From Mesorhizobium sp. M1D.F.Ca.ET.043.01.1.1 (GTDB lineage: Bacteria; Pseudomonadota; Alphaproteobacteria; Rhizobiales; Rhizobiaceae), in NCBI RefSeq assembly GCF_003952385.1, contig NZ_CP034444.1, forward strand, positions 2,294,001 through 2,358,000: a stretch of 64,000 bases of DNA, read 5' to 3'. Positions 25,801 through 36,824 of this stretch are shown one piece after another. Every line of letters begins with the position of its first letter. Position 1 is the stretch's first letter. A program made the translations under genes and the position numbers. A model generated the notes under the pieces. It did no database searches. It had not been told where the DNA came from and saw nothing but the letters and a program-made list of their open reading frames with translations.

Positions 25801-26724
25801 TATCTCGCCGGCCTTTCCGAACCTGGTGTGGCGAGCGTCCTCAACGACGGGCGCGAGGTTATCGGCCGCGAGGCGCAGGGGCGTTTCATCCCGCTGTTCA
25901 TGACCATCGGCAGTCTGCCCAACGACAGCGGCTTCTGCGCGGTCGTGCGCGACATCACGCAGTGGAAGCGGGCCGAGGAGGACCTCACCCAGGCGCGCGC
26001 GGTGGCCGAGCGCGCCTCCTCGCAGAAGACGGATTTCCTCGCCCGCATCAGCCACGAGATCCGCACGCCGCTCAACGCCATCATCGGCTTTTCCGAACTG
26101 ATGGTGGACGAGAAATTCGGTCCCGTAGCCAACGACCGCTACCGCGACTACCTGCGCGACATCAACCGCTCCGGCAATCACGTGCTCGATCTCGTCAACG
26201 ACCTGCTCGACATCTCAAAGATCGAGGCAGGCCAGCACGAGATGGCCTACGAGGCGGTCTCCCTCAACGACACGCTGGCCGAAACGGTTGCGATGATGCA
26301 GCCGCAGGCCAACCGCGAGCGCGTCATCATCCGTTCGAGCTTCGCCTCGCGGCTGCCCGAAGTGGTGGCGGATCTGAGAAGCGTGCGCCAGATCGCGCTC
26401 AACATACTGTCCAATGCCATCCGCTACACGCAAGCCGGCGGACAGGTGATCGTATCCACCGCCTACGAAGCCTCCGGCGACGTCGTCATGCGCGTGCGCG
26501 ACACCGGCATCGGCATGACCCCGGCCGAGATCGAGCAGGCGCTGAAACCGTTCAAGCAGATCAATGCGCTGAAACGCGGCCGCGGCGACGGCACCGGCCT
26601 CGGGCTGCCGCTGACGAAGGCGATGGTGGAGGCCAATCGCGCCCGCTTCGCCATCACCTCGACGCCCGGCGAAGGCACGCTGGTAGAGGTCGCCTTCCCC
26701 TCGACGCGCGTGCTGGCCGAATAA
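22828..26724 (+). CDS. Large multi-PAS sensor histidine kinase, PdhS/PleC-DivJ-like
   Basis: The 1298-residue protein has no membrane segment. PAS-like regions lie near residues 340-430, 800-900 and 930-1050 (the last ends with FCAVVRDITQWKRAEEDL). HisKA follows with ISHEIRTPLNAIIGFSE (phospho-His 1076) and HATPase_c with the N, G1 and G2 boxes (NILSNAIRYT, RDTGIGM, GTGLGLPL). The FGPVANDRYRDYL segment after the His box is typical of PdhS/PleC/DivJ kinases that act on DivK. A long acidic, Lys/Pro-rich linker (about 500-770) contains a tandem repeat. The ATG at 22828 has GGAGGG upstream, and a CtrA box sits in the promoter. PdhS relatives localise to a cell pole; this is inferred. Confidence 0.82.
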   Translation: MPSENYSFLDVAVLDAVRQRFATGDALAILSADLEQVIWANGPGAAVFGYPDIEAIIGASARLPLIARRQIMATSGFPDIGSDRAVTVRLATGMVSRAVGLLASAVTMPDGEKAVMLAVPAAQTGSRSPAEIAGRAIGGFTEAGHFIAFIDAQGHVEAASEGFAALGIKPETLAALVADVASAGDRIVKRLVPGASTSYPAGLARLTDARHLLVVIDEDQLDGDQAAASESAPTQPSAAATGEKADTVPALAADSARPTEKTMAKVDHAPDTAMAGRQAADAGPAQHDHWYFNAGGDDVKEPEAPAQAEPSGAAAGTRQDTTETATTEPTAARDIDRSAPPLRFVWRTDAEGKFSALSPEFADLVGKPAADVIGRRFRDVAATFGLDASGEIATLLERRDTWSGRSVLWPVAGMDLKIPVDLAALPVYGRSRAFEGFRGFGVARSADAVVDPEALGMALVPNGAAPAKPEPSDGQPAAEPTKPADPFLGEVPALTIVPKPERRYADKVIRLAEHRQPANDKQPGNDAAASDKPASDKPASDKPASDKPGSERPGNERPGSERTLSILERSAFREIGERLRKDSSGPAEPQTSDSAGAERRPDAASAADKPGLAAEQPKTDERKADEPDLTAPRATLHGPAVQEDDETFETAEAETEAEDQKDLARLDGTDGASEAAIGEDETPPASGSLLNYAGPEKADEAGPDTRQTAATEKGAEPKAERPAPAPDAGADDDSMTADDFRDAQDSEDWAGSDADGALPPAEQPGEAKAAPPERPRLEVPPLKLEGFVPSAFSMGEEGRAPDTSILARLPVPLLIHSGDVLHYANEAFLELTGYDALEDLTNAGGLGALFADHYSDDGEADESDRSLKLQTRQGLEFPIDALLRSVPWRGGKALMLVVRRSGEDEAPAAHLSAANDEPSQQPDVSELKSRIAEMRTIIDTATDGVVLIGRDGNIRSISRPAEALFGFDSDEVAGKPFASLFAIESQRAARDYLAGLSEPGVASVLNDGREVIGREAQGRFIPLFMTIGSLPNDSGFCAVVRDITQWKRAEEDLTQARAVAERASSQKTDFLARISHEIRTPLNAIIGFSELMVDEKFGPVANDRYRDYLRDINRSGNHVLDLVNDLLDISKIEAGQHEMAYEAVSLNDTLAETVAMMQPQANRERVIIRSSFASRLPEVVADLRSVRQIALNILSNAIRYTQAGGQVIVSTAYEASGDVVMRVRDTGIGMTPAEIEQALKPFKQINALKRGRGDGTGLGLPLTKAMVEANRARFAITSTPGEGTLVEVAFPSTRVLAE
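24412..24514 (+). repeat. 15-bp tandem repeat in the kinase linker
   Basis: Four units of GCCAG(T/C)GACAAGCCG are followed by nearly three units of GGAA(G/A)(T/C)GAGAGGCCG. They encode ASDKP repeated, then GSERP/GNERP. Repeat number can change without breaking the frame, so the linker length may vary between strains. Confidence 0.85.
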
Positions 26725-26742
26725 CCCGCTTCGAAAAGAAAA

Positions 26743-26763
26743 AAGGCGCCCAATGGACGCCTT
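26743..26763 (-). terminator. Terminator between kinase and acetoacetyl-CoA synthetase genes
   Basis: AAGGCG pairs with CGCCTT, and on the minus strand the stem is followed by TTTTTTCTTTT. It would end minus-strand transcription from the acetoacetyl-CoA synthetase gene, about 210 bases past its stop. In the plus direction it lacks a T-run. Confidence 0.55.
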
Positions 26764-26972
26764 GAAAGATGGGATTGCTGTCACAACGGGGGCTTGAGCG
26801 AATCTGAACCTCAGGGGACGAGGAACGGGATTTCTCCCTCAAGTTACACGCGACTATCGGCGTCGTCCCTTAACAAGTCCTTACCGCGGCCTGAAAAAAT
26901 TTACGAATGTGTACCACTCGTGAAATCTAGGTAAATTCGCCCGACAGAGTTTTTTAACCATACCGCCGCGGC

Positions 26973-28928
<1,956 letters not shown>

Positions 28929-29193
28929 GATCTTCCTCCCAAAAGCGCGTCGCGATTGCGGCAGTTAAGCCCGACATCGCCCGACGTCATTGTCCCAAAA
29001 CCGCCATGCGGTTTCGGCGTCGGACAGGCTTATCGCTTATGCATACCGCAGCGCAGCAGAGCAAGATTTTGTTGGAATGGCCGGCCAGGACGCGGCGCAA
29101 ACGCCATCGCGGGGCCATAAAGACTTGAAAAGCGTCGGCGCTTGGTTACACCCGTCGGGCGATTTTGTCGGCAACGGAAACATACGGGGCGAG

Positions 29194-31086
29194 ATGCCAT
29201 CATCTTTGATCCGGCGCGGGGTATGGGTCATCGGCGTTGCGGTGCTGGTCATCGCGCTCGCCGTCGCCGCCTTGCCGCTGATTGCCTCGACACGCATCGT
29301 GCGCGACCGTATCGCCTGGGAGTTGAGCGCCTGGAGCGGCTTCCGTGTGACGATCGACGGCTCGCCGCGCATCGAGGTGTGGCCGAAATTCCGGGCGATC
29401 CTCAGCGACGTGACGCTGTCGCAATGGACCGAGACCGACGCCCCGCCGGTGGTCGAAGCCGAGCGTGTCGAAGTCGACCTCTCCGCCATGGCCGCCCTGC
29501 AGGGCGACGTCCAGTTCTCGACGGCAAGGCTGGTGCGGCCGACCATCAGGGTCGAGCGCACAGCGCGCGGCCTCTACCTGCCTGCGCTGCCGACGGGCGG
29601 CCGCATCACGCGCTCGATCGACACGGCGCGCGGCGTGGTCACCGCGAACCCGCAGAAACCCGATCTCGGCAGATTGCCTTCCGATCCGTTCGGCACGGTC
29701 GAGTTCCGCGACGGCCGCGTCGTGACCTCGGTGGGCGGCAAGGAGACCGAAATCCTGAGCAGCCTCAGCGGCCAGGTGAACTGGGCGGCCATGAACAGCG
29801 ACGCCACGCTCACGGCGACCGGCATCTGGCGCGGCGAGAGCGTCCAGATCGATTTTTCCTCGACGAGGCCGCTGGTGCTGTTTGCCGGAGGCGCGGCGCC
29901 CGTCACGCTCGCCTTCAAGGCGGCGCCGGCCACGCTCTCTTTCGACGGCATCGCCTCGATGTCGGAGAACGCCTATCTCGATGGTCAGGCGAAATTCGCC
30001 GCTCCTTCTCTGAGACGCCTGCTCGAATGGTCGCAGGCCGGCATCGCGCCCGGCGCCGCGATCGGATCCGTCTCGGTCGCGAGCAAGGTGACGGCGTCGG
30101 CGGGGCGGGCAAAATTAGAGAACACGACGGTGGCGCTGGACAACAATCCCGGCATGGGCGCGCTGGACCTTTCGTTCAGCGAGGCCCTGCCCGTCATTGC
30201 CGGCACGCTTGCCTTCGACACGCTCGATCTTCGATCGTTCTTTTCCGCTTTCACGCCGATCGCTCCCACCGGCGAAGCAGGCCCCGGCGAGATCGACACC
30301 AGCTTCGCCGACAAGATCAACCTCGACCTCAGGCTGTCGGCGGCGCACGCCACCGCCGGCCCGATACAGCTCGCCGACGTCGCCGCGACCGCGCAGGTCA
30401 AGAACGGGCTTGCCGTTTTCGACATCTCCGACGCCTCGGCCTTTAACGGCAACATCCAGAGCAGCCTGCGTTTCGACCGCAAGCCGGACGGCACCCAGGT
30501 CGAGATGCGGCTCCTGGCGTCGGACGTCGACACCGGCGCGTTCGCAACCGCGGCGGGGATGACGCGGCTGGTGCCGGCCGGCACGGGAACCGTCTCGATC
30601 ATCCTCAAGGGGCCGGGCAAGGCCTGGGGTTCCATCTTCGAGAACGCCGACGGGTCCTTCTCGGCGACGTTCGGGCCGGGCTCGCTGAACGGGCTCAACC
30701 TGCCGGCCTTCCTCAAGCGCAACGAACAGGGCGGGTTCTTCGCCCTCGACGACGTCGCCGACGGTTCGCTGCCGATCGACGGCGCCGAGATCAAGGCGAG
30801 CATCTCGAAAGGCGTGGCGCGCTTGGACAAGGCCGAGGTCAATGCACAGAAGTACAAGATCTGGCTTTCCGGCATTGCCTCCTATACCGGGCGCGGACTG
30901 GCGCTCTCGGGCGGTATCGTCCCGACCGGTCAGCCTGCGCAGCAACAGCCGGCGCAGCAACCAGCCGCCAGCGGCCAGCCAGCCGTGCAAGCGCCGCCGC
31001 CGCCAAAGCAATCGCTGTTCTTTGTCGGCGGCAACTGGAGCACGCCGTTCATCTCGCCGATCAGCCGGGGTGTTTCCGGCCAATAA
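29194..31086 (+). CDS. AsmA-family membrane-anchored protein
   Basis: The 630-residue protein starts with one membrane helix (GVWVIGVAVLVIALAVAALPLI) followed by the AsmA N-terminal pattern RIAWELSAWSGFRVTIDGSPRIEVWPKFRAILSDV. A C-terminal AsmA_2-like region lies near residues 450-590, and the tail is Gln/Pro/Ala-rich (about 595-620). AsmA proteins bridge inner membrane and periplasm and affect outer-membrane lipid composition. The ATG at 29194 was preferred over the upstream frame start at 28990 because the membrane helix follows directly. It is convergent with potI, 11 bases apart. Confidence 0.78.
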   Translation: MPSSLIRRGVWVIGVAVLVIALAVAALPLIASTRIVRDRIAWELSAWSGFRVTIDGSPRIEVWPKFRAILSDVTLSQWTETDAPPVVEAERVEVDLSAMAALQGDVQFSTARLVRPTIRVERTARGLYLPALPTGGRITRSIDTARGVVTANPQKPDLGRLPSDPFGTVEFRDGRVVTSVGGKETEILSSLSGQVNWAAMNSDATLTATGIWRGESVQIDFSSTRPLVLFAGGAAPVTLAFKAAPATLSFDGIASMSENAYLDGQAKFAAPSLRRLLEWSQAGIAPGAAIGSVSVASKVTASAGRAKLENTTVALDNNPGMGALDLSFSEALPVIAGTLAFDTLDLRSFFSAFTPIAPTGEAGPGEIDTSFADKINLDLRLSAAHATAGPIQLADVAATAQVKNGLAVFDISDASAFNGNIQSSLRFDRKPDGTQVEMRLLASDVDTGAFATAAGMTRLVPAGTGTVSIILKGPGKAWGSIFENADGSFSATFGPGSLNGLNLPAFLKRNEQGGFFALDDVADGSLPIDGAEIKASISKGVARLDKAEVNAQKYKIWLSGIASYTGRGLALSGGIVPTGQPAQQQPAQQPAASGQPAVQAPPPPKQSLFFVGGNWSTPFISPISRGVSGQ

Positions 31087-31097
31087 GGCAATTGCCC

Positions 31098-31916
31098 CTA
31101 CCCGCGCTGGGCTGCCTGCTCGTCGCGCTGGCGCTGGACCTCGCGGCGCTTGTTGGCGATCGAGGCGATGATGACGCCGACGGCGACGACAGCGATCAGG
31201 ATGGTGCAGGCGGCGTTGATCTCCGGCGTCACCCCGAGGCGCACCTGGCTGTAGATCTTCATCGGCAGCGTCGTGGCGCCCGGGCCGGAGGTGAAGGAGG
31301 CGATGACCAGATCGTCGAGCGAGAGCGTGAAGGCCAGCATCCAGCCCGAAATGATCGCCGGCAGGATGACCGGCAAGGTGATCTGGAAGAAGGTCTTCAC
31401 CGGCGACGCGCCGAGGTCCATGGCCGCTTCCTCCAGCGAGCGGTCGAAGGAGACCAGACGCGACTGCACGACGACGGCCACGAAACACATGGTGAAGGTG
31501 GTGTGGGCAAGCGTCACCGTGAAGAAGCCACGGTCGAGCCCGACGGCGACGAACAGCAGCAGCAACGACAGGCCTGTGATGACTTCCGGCATGACCAAAG
31601 GCGCAAAGACCATGCCCGAGAACAGCACCCGCCCCCTGAAGCGCGTGTAGCGCGTCAACGTAATCGCCGCCAGTGTGCCGAGCACCGTCGCAGCGGTGGC
31701 CGAAATGACGCCGACACGCGCCGTCACCCAGGTGGCGTCCATCAGGCCCTGGTTGTGGAACAGCGATACGTACCATTTGGTCGAGAAGCCGCCCCAGACT
31801 GTGACGAGCTTCGATTCGTTGAAGGAAAAGATGATGAGCAGCACGATCGGCAGATAGAGGAAGGCAAAGCCGAGCACGATCGAGCTGATGTTGAAGCGGC
31901 TCCAGGTGGCGTTCAT
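31098..31916 (-). CDS. potI: Putrescine ABC transporter permease PotI-like
   Basis: The 272-residue protein has six predicted membrane helices and the inner-membrane permease signature EEAAMDLGASPVKTFFQITLPVILPAIISG (EAA loop). It matches PotI/PotC. The ATG at 31916 overlaps the potH stop by 4 bases, indicating translational coupling. It is the last gene of the potFGHI order, all on the minus strand. Confidence 0.9.
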   Translation of the reverse strand: MNATWSRFNISSIVLGFAFLYLPIVLLIIFSFNESKLVTVWGGFSTKWYVSLFHNQGLMDATWVTARVGVISATAATVLGTLAAITLTRYTRFRGRVLFSGMVFAPLVMPEVITGLSLLLLFVAVGLDRGFFTVTLAHTTFTMCFVAVVVQSRLVSFDRSLEEAAMDLGASPVKTFFQITLPVILPAIISGWMLAFTLSLDDLVIASFTSGPGATTLPMKIYSQVRLGVTPEINAACTILIAVVAVGVIIASIANKRREVQRQRDEQAAQRG

Positions 31917-32875
31917 TTGCCTTGCTCCTGGGCTTTCGCTTGTGCCTGCTGGAAGAACATGATCGGAATTATAAGCACCAGAAGCAGGATGACGGCCACC
32001 GCCGACGAGACCGGCCAATCGCGGTTATTGAAGAACTCGTTCCACAGCGTTCTGCCGATCATCAGCGTCTGCGAGCCGCCAAGCAGGTCCGGGATGACGA
32101 ACTCACCGACCGCCGGGATGAAGACCAGGAGGCAGCCGGCGATCACGCCCGGCAGCGACAGCGGGAATGTGATCTTCCAGAAGGCGCCGGTCGGTGGGCA
32201 GCCGAGGTCCTGCGCCGCCTCGATCAGCGAATAGTCCATCTTCTCCAGCGACGAATAGAGCGGCAGCACCATGAAGGGCAGGTAGGAATAGACGATGCCG
32301 ATGAAGATCGCGTTGTAGGTGTTGAGGATCTGCAGCTTGTCGCTGATGATGTGCAGCGACAAAAGTAGCTCGTTGAGCAGCCCCTCCGGCTTGAGGATGC
32401 CGATCCAGGCATAGACGCGGATCAGGAACGAGGTCCAGAACGGCAGGATCACCAGCATGAGCAAGATCGGGCGGACCGTTGCAGGCGCCCGCGCCATGCC
32501 ATAGGCGATCGGATAGCCGACGATCAGCGTCAGCACCGTCGAGATGCCCGCGATGATCACGCTCGTCACATAGGCGTTGAAGTAAAGCGCGTCCTGGGTC
32601 AGCAAGGTGTAATTGTCGAAATTGAGCTCACGGAACCCGGCGAACAATCCTGAAACGCCGTCGCTGAAATCGAGCACGGGCGTGTAGGGCGGCATGGCGA
32701 TCGCCGTCTGCGACAGCGAGATCTTGAAGACGATGATGAACGGAACGAGGAAGAAGAACAGCAGCCAGAGATAGGGGACGATGATGACGAGGCGGTCGAC
32801 GAAACCCTTCGCCAGTCGGGTCGGCAGGGCGGCGGTTTCGGCTGACGGAGAAGCGGCGGCGGCGATGTTGGTCAT
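31913..32875 (-). CDS. potH: Putrescine ABC transporter permease PotH-like
   Basis: The 320-residue permease has an N-terminal cytoplasmic segment, six membrane helices and the EAA loop EAAQDLGCPPTGAFWKITFPLSLPGV. It fits PotH/PotB, the partner permease for PotI. It starts 9 bases beyond the potG stop and overlaps potI by 4 bases, so the three genes are co-translated. Confidence 0.9.
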   Translation of the reverse strand: MTNIAAAASPSAETAALPTRLAKGFVDRLVIIVPYLWLLFFFLVPFIIVFKISLSQTAIAMPPYTPVLDFSDGVSGLFAGFRELNFDNYTLLTQDALYFNAYVTSVIIAGISTVLTLIVGYPIAYGMARAPATVRPILLMLVILPFWTSFLIRVYAWIGILKPEGLLNELLLSLHIISDKLQILNTYNAIFIGIVYSYLPFMVLPLYSSLEKMDYSLIEAAQDLGCPPTGAFWKITFPLSLPGVIAGCLLVFIPAVGEFVIPDLLGGSQTLMIGRTLWNEFFNNRDWPVSSAVAVILLLVLIIPIMFFQQAQAKAQEQGK

Positions 32876-32884
32876 GGCCCGCTC

Positions 32885-34024
32885 CTATCTTGTCAGCACG
32901 ACGCCGGCGTCGGGCCGGAAGGAGACCCAGGCGCGGTCGTTCCAGGTCAGCGGGTCCTCGGTGACGCGCGAGGCGTTCAAGGCGCTTGCCCGCACCATCT
33001 GACCGTCGTCGAGCCTGACGTGATAGACAGTCATGTCGCCGAGATAGGCGACATCGTAGACCTCGCCCTCCAGCGCATTGACGGCGTCGGCCGGCCTCTT
33101 CGACGAGACCCTGATCTTTTCCGGCCGGATCGCGAAGACGATGTCGGCGCCATTGGCGGTTTCGGCGGCATTCTCGACGACGATCTGCGCACCGGTCGCG
33201 CCGGTGATGCGCGTGGTGTTCGCCGCCCGCTCGGCGACCTTGCCCTCGAACATGTTCACATTGCCGACGAAATGCGCCACGAAGCGCGAGGTCGGGGCCT
33301 CGTAGATTTCCGCCGGCGTCGCCACCTGCATCACCTCGCCCTTGTCCATGATGGCGATGCGGTCTGCCATGGTCATGGCTTCTTCCTGGTCGTGGGTGAC
33401 GACGACGAAGGTCAGCCCGAGTTCCTGCTGCAGGTCCATCAGCTCGAACTGCGTCTCCTCGCGCAGCTTCTTGTCGAGCGCGCCGAGCGGCTCGTCGAGC
33501 AGCAGCACCTTCGGCCGCTTGGCGACCGAGCGGGCAAGCGCGACGCGCTGGCGCTGGCCGCCGGAAAGCTGATGCGGCTTGCGCTTGGCGAACTGCTCGA
33601 GCTTGACCAGCCGCAGCATCTCGGCGACGCGTTTTTCGATATCGGGGGCAGGCATGCCTTCCTGCTTGAGGCCGAAGGCGATGTTCTTCTCCACCGTCAT
33701 ATGCGGGAACAGCGCGTAGGACTGGAACATCATATTGACCGGCCGCTTGTAGGGCGGGATGCCGCGCAGGTCCTGACCGTCGAGCAGAATGCGCCCCGCG
33801 GTCGGCTCCTCGAAGCCGGCGAGCATCCTGAGCAAGGTCGACTTGCCGCAGCCCGAGGCGCCAAGCAGCGCAAAGAACTCGCGCTCGAAGATGGTCAGCG
33901 ACAGATTGTTGACCGCGGTGAAGTCGCCGAACCTCTTGGTCACCTTGTCGAATTGGATATACGGCTTGGCGCTCGGATCATTCCATGGCGCGAAATCCCT
34001 GCGGATGCTGCCAAGCGATTTCAT
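32885..34024 (-). CDS. potG: Putrescine ABC transporter ATP-binding protein PotG-like
   Basis: The 379-residue ATPase has Walker A GASGCGKST, the Q-loop, the signature LSGGQRQR, Walker B VLLLDEPLGALD and the switch His THDQEEAM. A C-terminal TOBE domain follows from about residue 285. The ATG at 34024 (MKSLGSIRRDF) follows GGAGTGGGGAC; the longer frame upstream is not used. It is separated from potF by 171 bases containing a strong hairpin. Confidence 0.9.
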   Translation of the reverse strand: MKSLGSIRRDFAPWNDPSAKPYIQFDKVTKRFGDFTAVNNLSLTIFEREFFALLGASGCGKSTLLRMLAGFEEPTAGRILLDGQDLRGIPPYKRPVNMMFQSYALFPHMTVEKNIAFGLKQEGMPAPDIEKRVAEMLRLVKLEQFAKRKPHQLSGGQRQRVALARSVAKRPKVLLLDEPLGALDKKLREETQFELMDLQQELGLTFVVVTHDQEEAMTMADRIAIMDKGEVMQVATPAEIYEAPTSRFVAHFVGNVNMFEGKVAERAANTTRITGATGAQIVVENAAETANGADIVFAIRPEKIRVSSKRPADAVNALEGEVYDVAYLGDMTVYHVRLDDGQMVRASALNASRVTEDPLTWNDRAWVSFRPDAGVVLTR

Positions 34025-34155
34025 GTCCCCACTCCGTTCTATTCTTGGTGCGGTTCGTCGTTTCAAGGAAACGCAGAACCGTTCTGTCTCTTTAGTTTTG
34101 ACGCAATTCCGGACGGAAAACCGCTGCGCACTTTCCTGGAATTGCTCCAAAGAAA

Positions 34156-34185
34156 GCGACCCCGGCAGTTGGCTGCCGGGGTCGC
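34156..34185 (-). terminator. Strong hairpin between potF and potG
   Basis: A perfect 13-bp GC-rich stem with a 4-base loop lies just past the potF stop and is followed on the minus strand by TTTCTTT. It probably ends many transcripts or protects the potF mRNA 3' end. Either would give more binding protein than transporter, as is usual for such operons. Confidence 0.75.
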
Positions 34186-34195
34186 GTCCTGATGC

Positions 34196-35293
34196 CTATT
34201 GGCCGGTGACGATCTTGGTCCAGGTGCGCGTGATGACGCGCTGTGTCTTGGGATCGTATGGCTGCACGGTATACAGCTTCTTCATCGTCTCCTCATCGGG
34301 AAAGACGGACGTATCTTCCAGGATCGCCTTGTCGACGAATTGCTGCGAGGCCTTGTTGCCGTTGGCGTAGAGCACATAGTTCGTCGACTTGGCGATGACT
34401 TCCGGCGTCATCATGTAGTTGATGAATTCATGTGCCTCGGCGACATGTGGCGCGTCGGCCGGGATTGCCATCTCGTCGAACCACACCTGGGCGCCTTCCT
34501 TTGGCACCGAATAGCCAATCTCGACGCCCTGCTTGGCCTCCTCGGCGCGGCTGCGCGCCTGGAACACGTCGCCCGAAAAGCCGACCGCCAGGCAGATGTC
34601 GCCGTTTGCTAAAGCATTGATGTACTCGGACGAATGGAACTTGCGGATATAGGGCCGGATCTTCAGAAGCGCTTCCTCGGCCTTGGCAATGTCGTCGGGC
34701 GAGGTGCTGTTCGGGTCAAGGTTGAGATACTTCAGTGCCGCAGGGATCATGTCGGAAGGCGAATCCAGCACATAGACGCCGCAATCCTTCAACTTGGCGA
34801 GGCTCTCCGGATTGAAGAACACGTCCCAGCTGTCGATCTTGTCTGTGCCAAGGGCCGCCTGCACCTTCTTGACATTGTAGCCGATACCGACCGTGCCCCA
34901 CATGTAGTTGACCGAGTATTCATTGCCCGGATCGAACTTGGCGATGCGCTCCGAGATGACGTCCCACATGTTGGAAAGGTTGGGCAGCTTCGACTTGTCG
35001 AGCTTCTGAAACACGCCGGCCTGGATCTGGCGCGCCAGGAAGTTGGCGCTGGGCACGACGACGTCGTAGCCGCTGCCGCCGGCCAGCAGCTTCGTCTCCA
35101 GGATCTCGTTGGAATCGAAGGTATCATAGACGACCTTGATGCCGGTCTTCTTGGTGAAATCGTCGATGATCGAGCTGTCGATATAGTCCGACCAGTTGAA
35201 GACATTGACGACGCGGTCATCGGCATGGCCGCCGACGGTGAAGATAGTCAAGAATGCCGAAGTCGCCGAAAGCAAAAGCGCTTTGCGGATCAT
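34196..35293 (-). CDS. potF: Putrescine-binding periplasmic protein PotF-like
   Basis: The 365-residue protein has a signal peptide (MIRKALLLSATSAFLTIF, cut near GGHA-DD) and the PotF/PotD fold: VNVFNWSDYID at the start, YDVVVPSANFLARQ, WGTVGIGYN and WFDEMAIPADAPH. The acidic and aromatic residues that hold diamines are in these segments. Its ATG at 35293 follows AAGGAGAAC. First gene of the pot operon. The substrate is most likely putrescine, supported by puuA- and puuB-type genes at 42.5-45.4 kb. Confidence 0.9.
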   Translation of the reverse strand: MIRKALLLSATSAFLTIFTVGGHADDRVVNVFNWSDYIDSSIIDDFTKKTGIKVVYDTFDSNEILETKLLAGGSGYDVVVPSANFLARQIQAGVFQKLDKSKLPNLSNMWDVISERIAKFDPGNEYSVNYMWGTVGIGYNVKKVQAALGTDKIDSWDVFFNPESLAKLKDCGVYVLDSPSDMIPAALKYLNLDPNSTSPDDIAKAEEALLKIRPYIRKFHSSEYINALANGDICLAVGFSGDVFQARSRAEEAKQGVEIGYSVPKEGAQVWFDEMAIPADAPHVAEAHEFINYMMTPEVIAKSTNYVLYANGNKASQQFVDKAILEDTSVFPDEETMKKLYTVQPYDPKTQRVITRTWTKIVTGQ

Positions 35294-35636
35294 GATGTTC
35301 TCCTTTGGTGAGTGTTCCCGTGCCGGCCCGTCGCGGCATGAGCGCGAGACGGCCTTTGTTTCGGATTATTGAGCTTTCCGGGGAGCGATAAGGGTGCCCC
35401 GCCGGTACCGCGCCGGATTGTTGAGTGGTAGCGGTTGCAGCTCTCGCACCCCCTCGGGGAGGGCATCAGAGCGGCGTCAGCGGCGTTCGCCGCGGCGTAA
35501 GCAGAGATATAACGATGCGGTCCGGCCTCGATGAGGCCGGCGGAGTCACTTGGCAAGATACGCCTGTCTTGTTGTTGCCGTAATCGCAGCCTGCCCGCCC
35601 GGCAGCGGAGTTGTCAATGGGGAAGCCTCCCGAGCG
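35294..35636. other. Intergenic region upstream of potF
   Basis: These 343 bases lie between potF and the stop of the EamA-type exporter gene, which is transcribed towards potF. They should contain the pot promoter. No operator or convincing gene could be recognised; the short minus-strand frame here has no family likeness. Confidence 0.5.
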
Positions 35637-36581
35637 TCAATTGGGAGACGGCAGCCCGGTGATGCCCGGCCGCTCGGGCCGAGTCTGCCGCTTGAACTCG
35701 AATGCGATATGAACAAGCAGCGCCGTGACCACGACCGCGCCGCCGACGATGGTGCGCGCCGACGGCACCTCGGAATGGACGAGCCACACCCAGATCGGAC
35801 CGAGGATCGGCTCGAACGTGCCGAGCAGCGCCGCGACGGCCGCCGGCACCAGCCGGGCGCCCATGGCGAAAAAAGCAAGGCCGACGCCGAGATTGATGAC
35901 GCCGAAGGCAAAGAGAAAGCCCATATCGCGCCCGGAGACGGCGAATTCGGTGGCCTGGGAGGCGGCAAAAGCGCCGGCCAGAAGCGCGCCGAGGCACGTG
36001 GCCGGCACCATGCGCACATGGGCGAAGCGCCGGGTGATGACGGTCGCTGTCGAGAACATCACCGCGATCAGCAAGGCCAGCCCGTCGCCGATCGGCGAGA
36101 CGGCGCCGCCAAGCGATTCCGAGACCATGATGGCAACGCCGGTGATGACGGTAGCAATGGCGACCCAGGTCCCGGGGCTCACACGTTCGCGAAACAACAC
36201 CCAGGCAAGCAAGGCCGCCAGAAGCGGCACGCCGGCCTGCATCAACAGGATGTTCGCGACCGTCGTGTAGGCGAGCGCGACGATGAAGCTCGTGGAGGCG
36301 GTGGCGAAGCAGAGGGCGACGCCGAGCCCCGGCAGGCCCATGTCGCGAAACAGTTTCCAGGTGCCGCGCCAGCCGTCGCGCCAGGCCATGAAGGCGATGA
36401 GGAAGGCCACCGCCCACAGCGAGCGCCAGAACACCACGGTCCAGTTGTCGCCGATATGGATGAAGCGGGCGATGGTGCCGCCAAAACTCCACATCAGCGC
36501 CGACAGAAAGACCAGCAGCATGCCGATGCGCTCCTGATGTGCAGATGGCGAAGCGATGGTTGGCGATACGGTCTGGGTCAT
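35637..36581 (-). CDS. EamA/DMT-family transporter
   Basis: The 314-residue protein has ten predicted membrane helices in two EamA repeats (first: MLLVFLSALMWSFGGTIARF; second: SPIGDGLALLIAVMFSTATVITRRF). It ends in the usual GTFEPILGPIWVWL motif. Such proteins export metabolites or amino acids; the substrate is unknown. The ATG at 36581 (MTQTVSPTIAS) was preferred over the longer frame because the upstream part has no family resemblance. Confidence 0.8.
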   Translation of the reverse strand: MTQTVSPTIASPSAHQERIGMLLVFLSALMWSFGGTIARFIHIGDNWTVVFWRSLWAVAFLIAFMAWRDGWRGTWKLFRDMGLPGLGVALCFATASTSFIVALAYTTVANILLMQAGVPLLAALLAWVLFRERVSPGTWVAIATVITGVAIMVSESLGGAVSPIGDGLALLIAVMFSTATVITRRFAHVRMVPATCLGALLAGAFAASQATEFAVSGRDMGFLFAFGVINLGVGLAFFAMGARLVPAAVAALLGTFEPILGPIWVWLVHSEVPSARTIVGGAVVVTALLVHIAFEFKRQTRPERPGITGLPSPN

Positions 36582-36824
36582 GGCTGCCACTGTCTGCGTT
36601 TCCGGGGCGGTACGATACGCGATGGCCGACAGAAATGTGCAGCATTCGGCTAACGCATCAGCCGCGGCCTGGCGTGATCCAGCTTTGCATACCGTTTGGC
36701 GCACTGACCTGAGCAGAGACGGGATAAGATGGTCGTGCGGGGTCGGCACCGATGAGTTAAAGTGCGATGCTTGATGGCCAATGCTTTACAGGCGACGGCT
36801 TCGCGAGCGACGTATGGGCGACCT

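Noticed and set aside
30115..31776. 553-codon minus-strand frame spanning AsmA and potI
   Set aside because: It crosses two genes on opposite strands, and its sequence has no likeness to any family.
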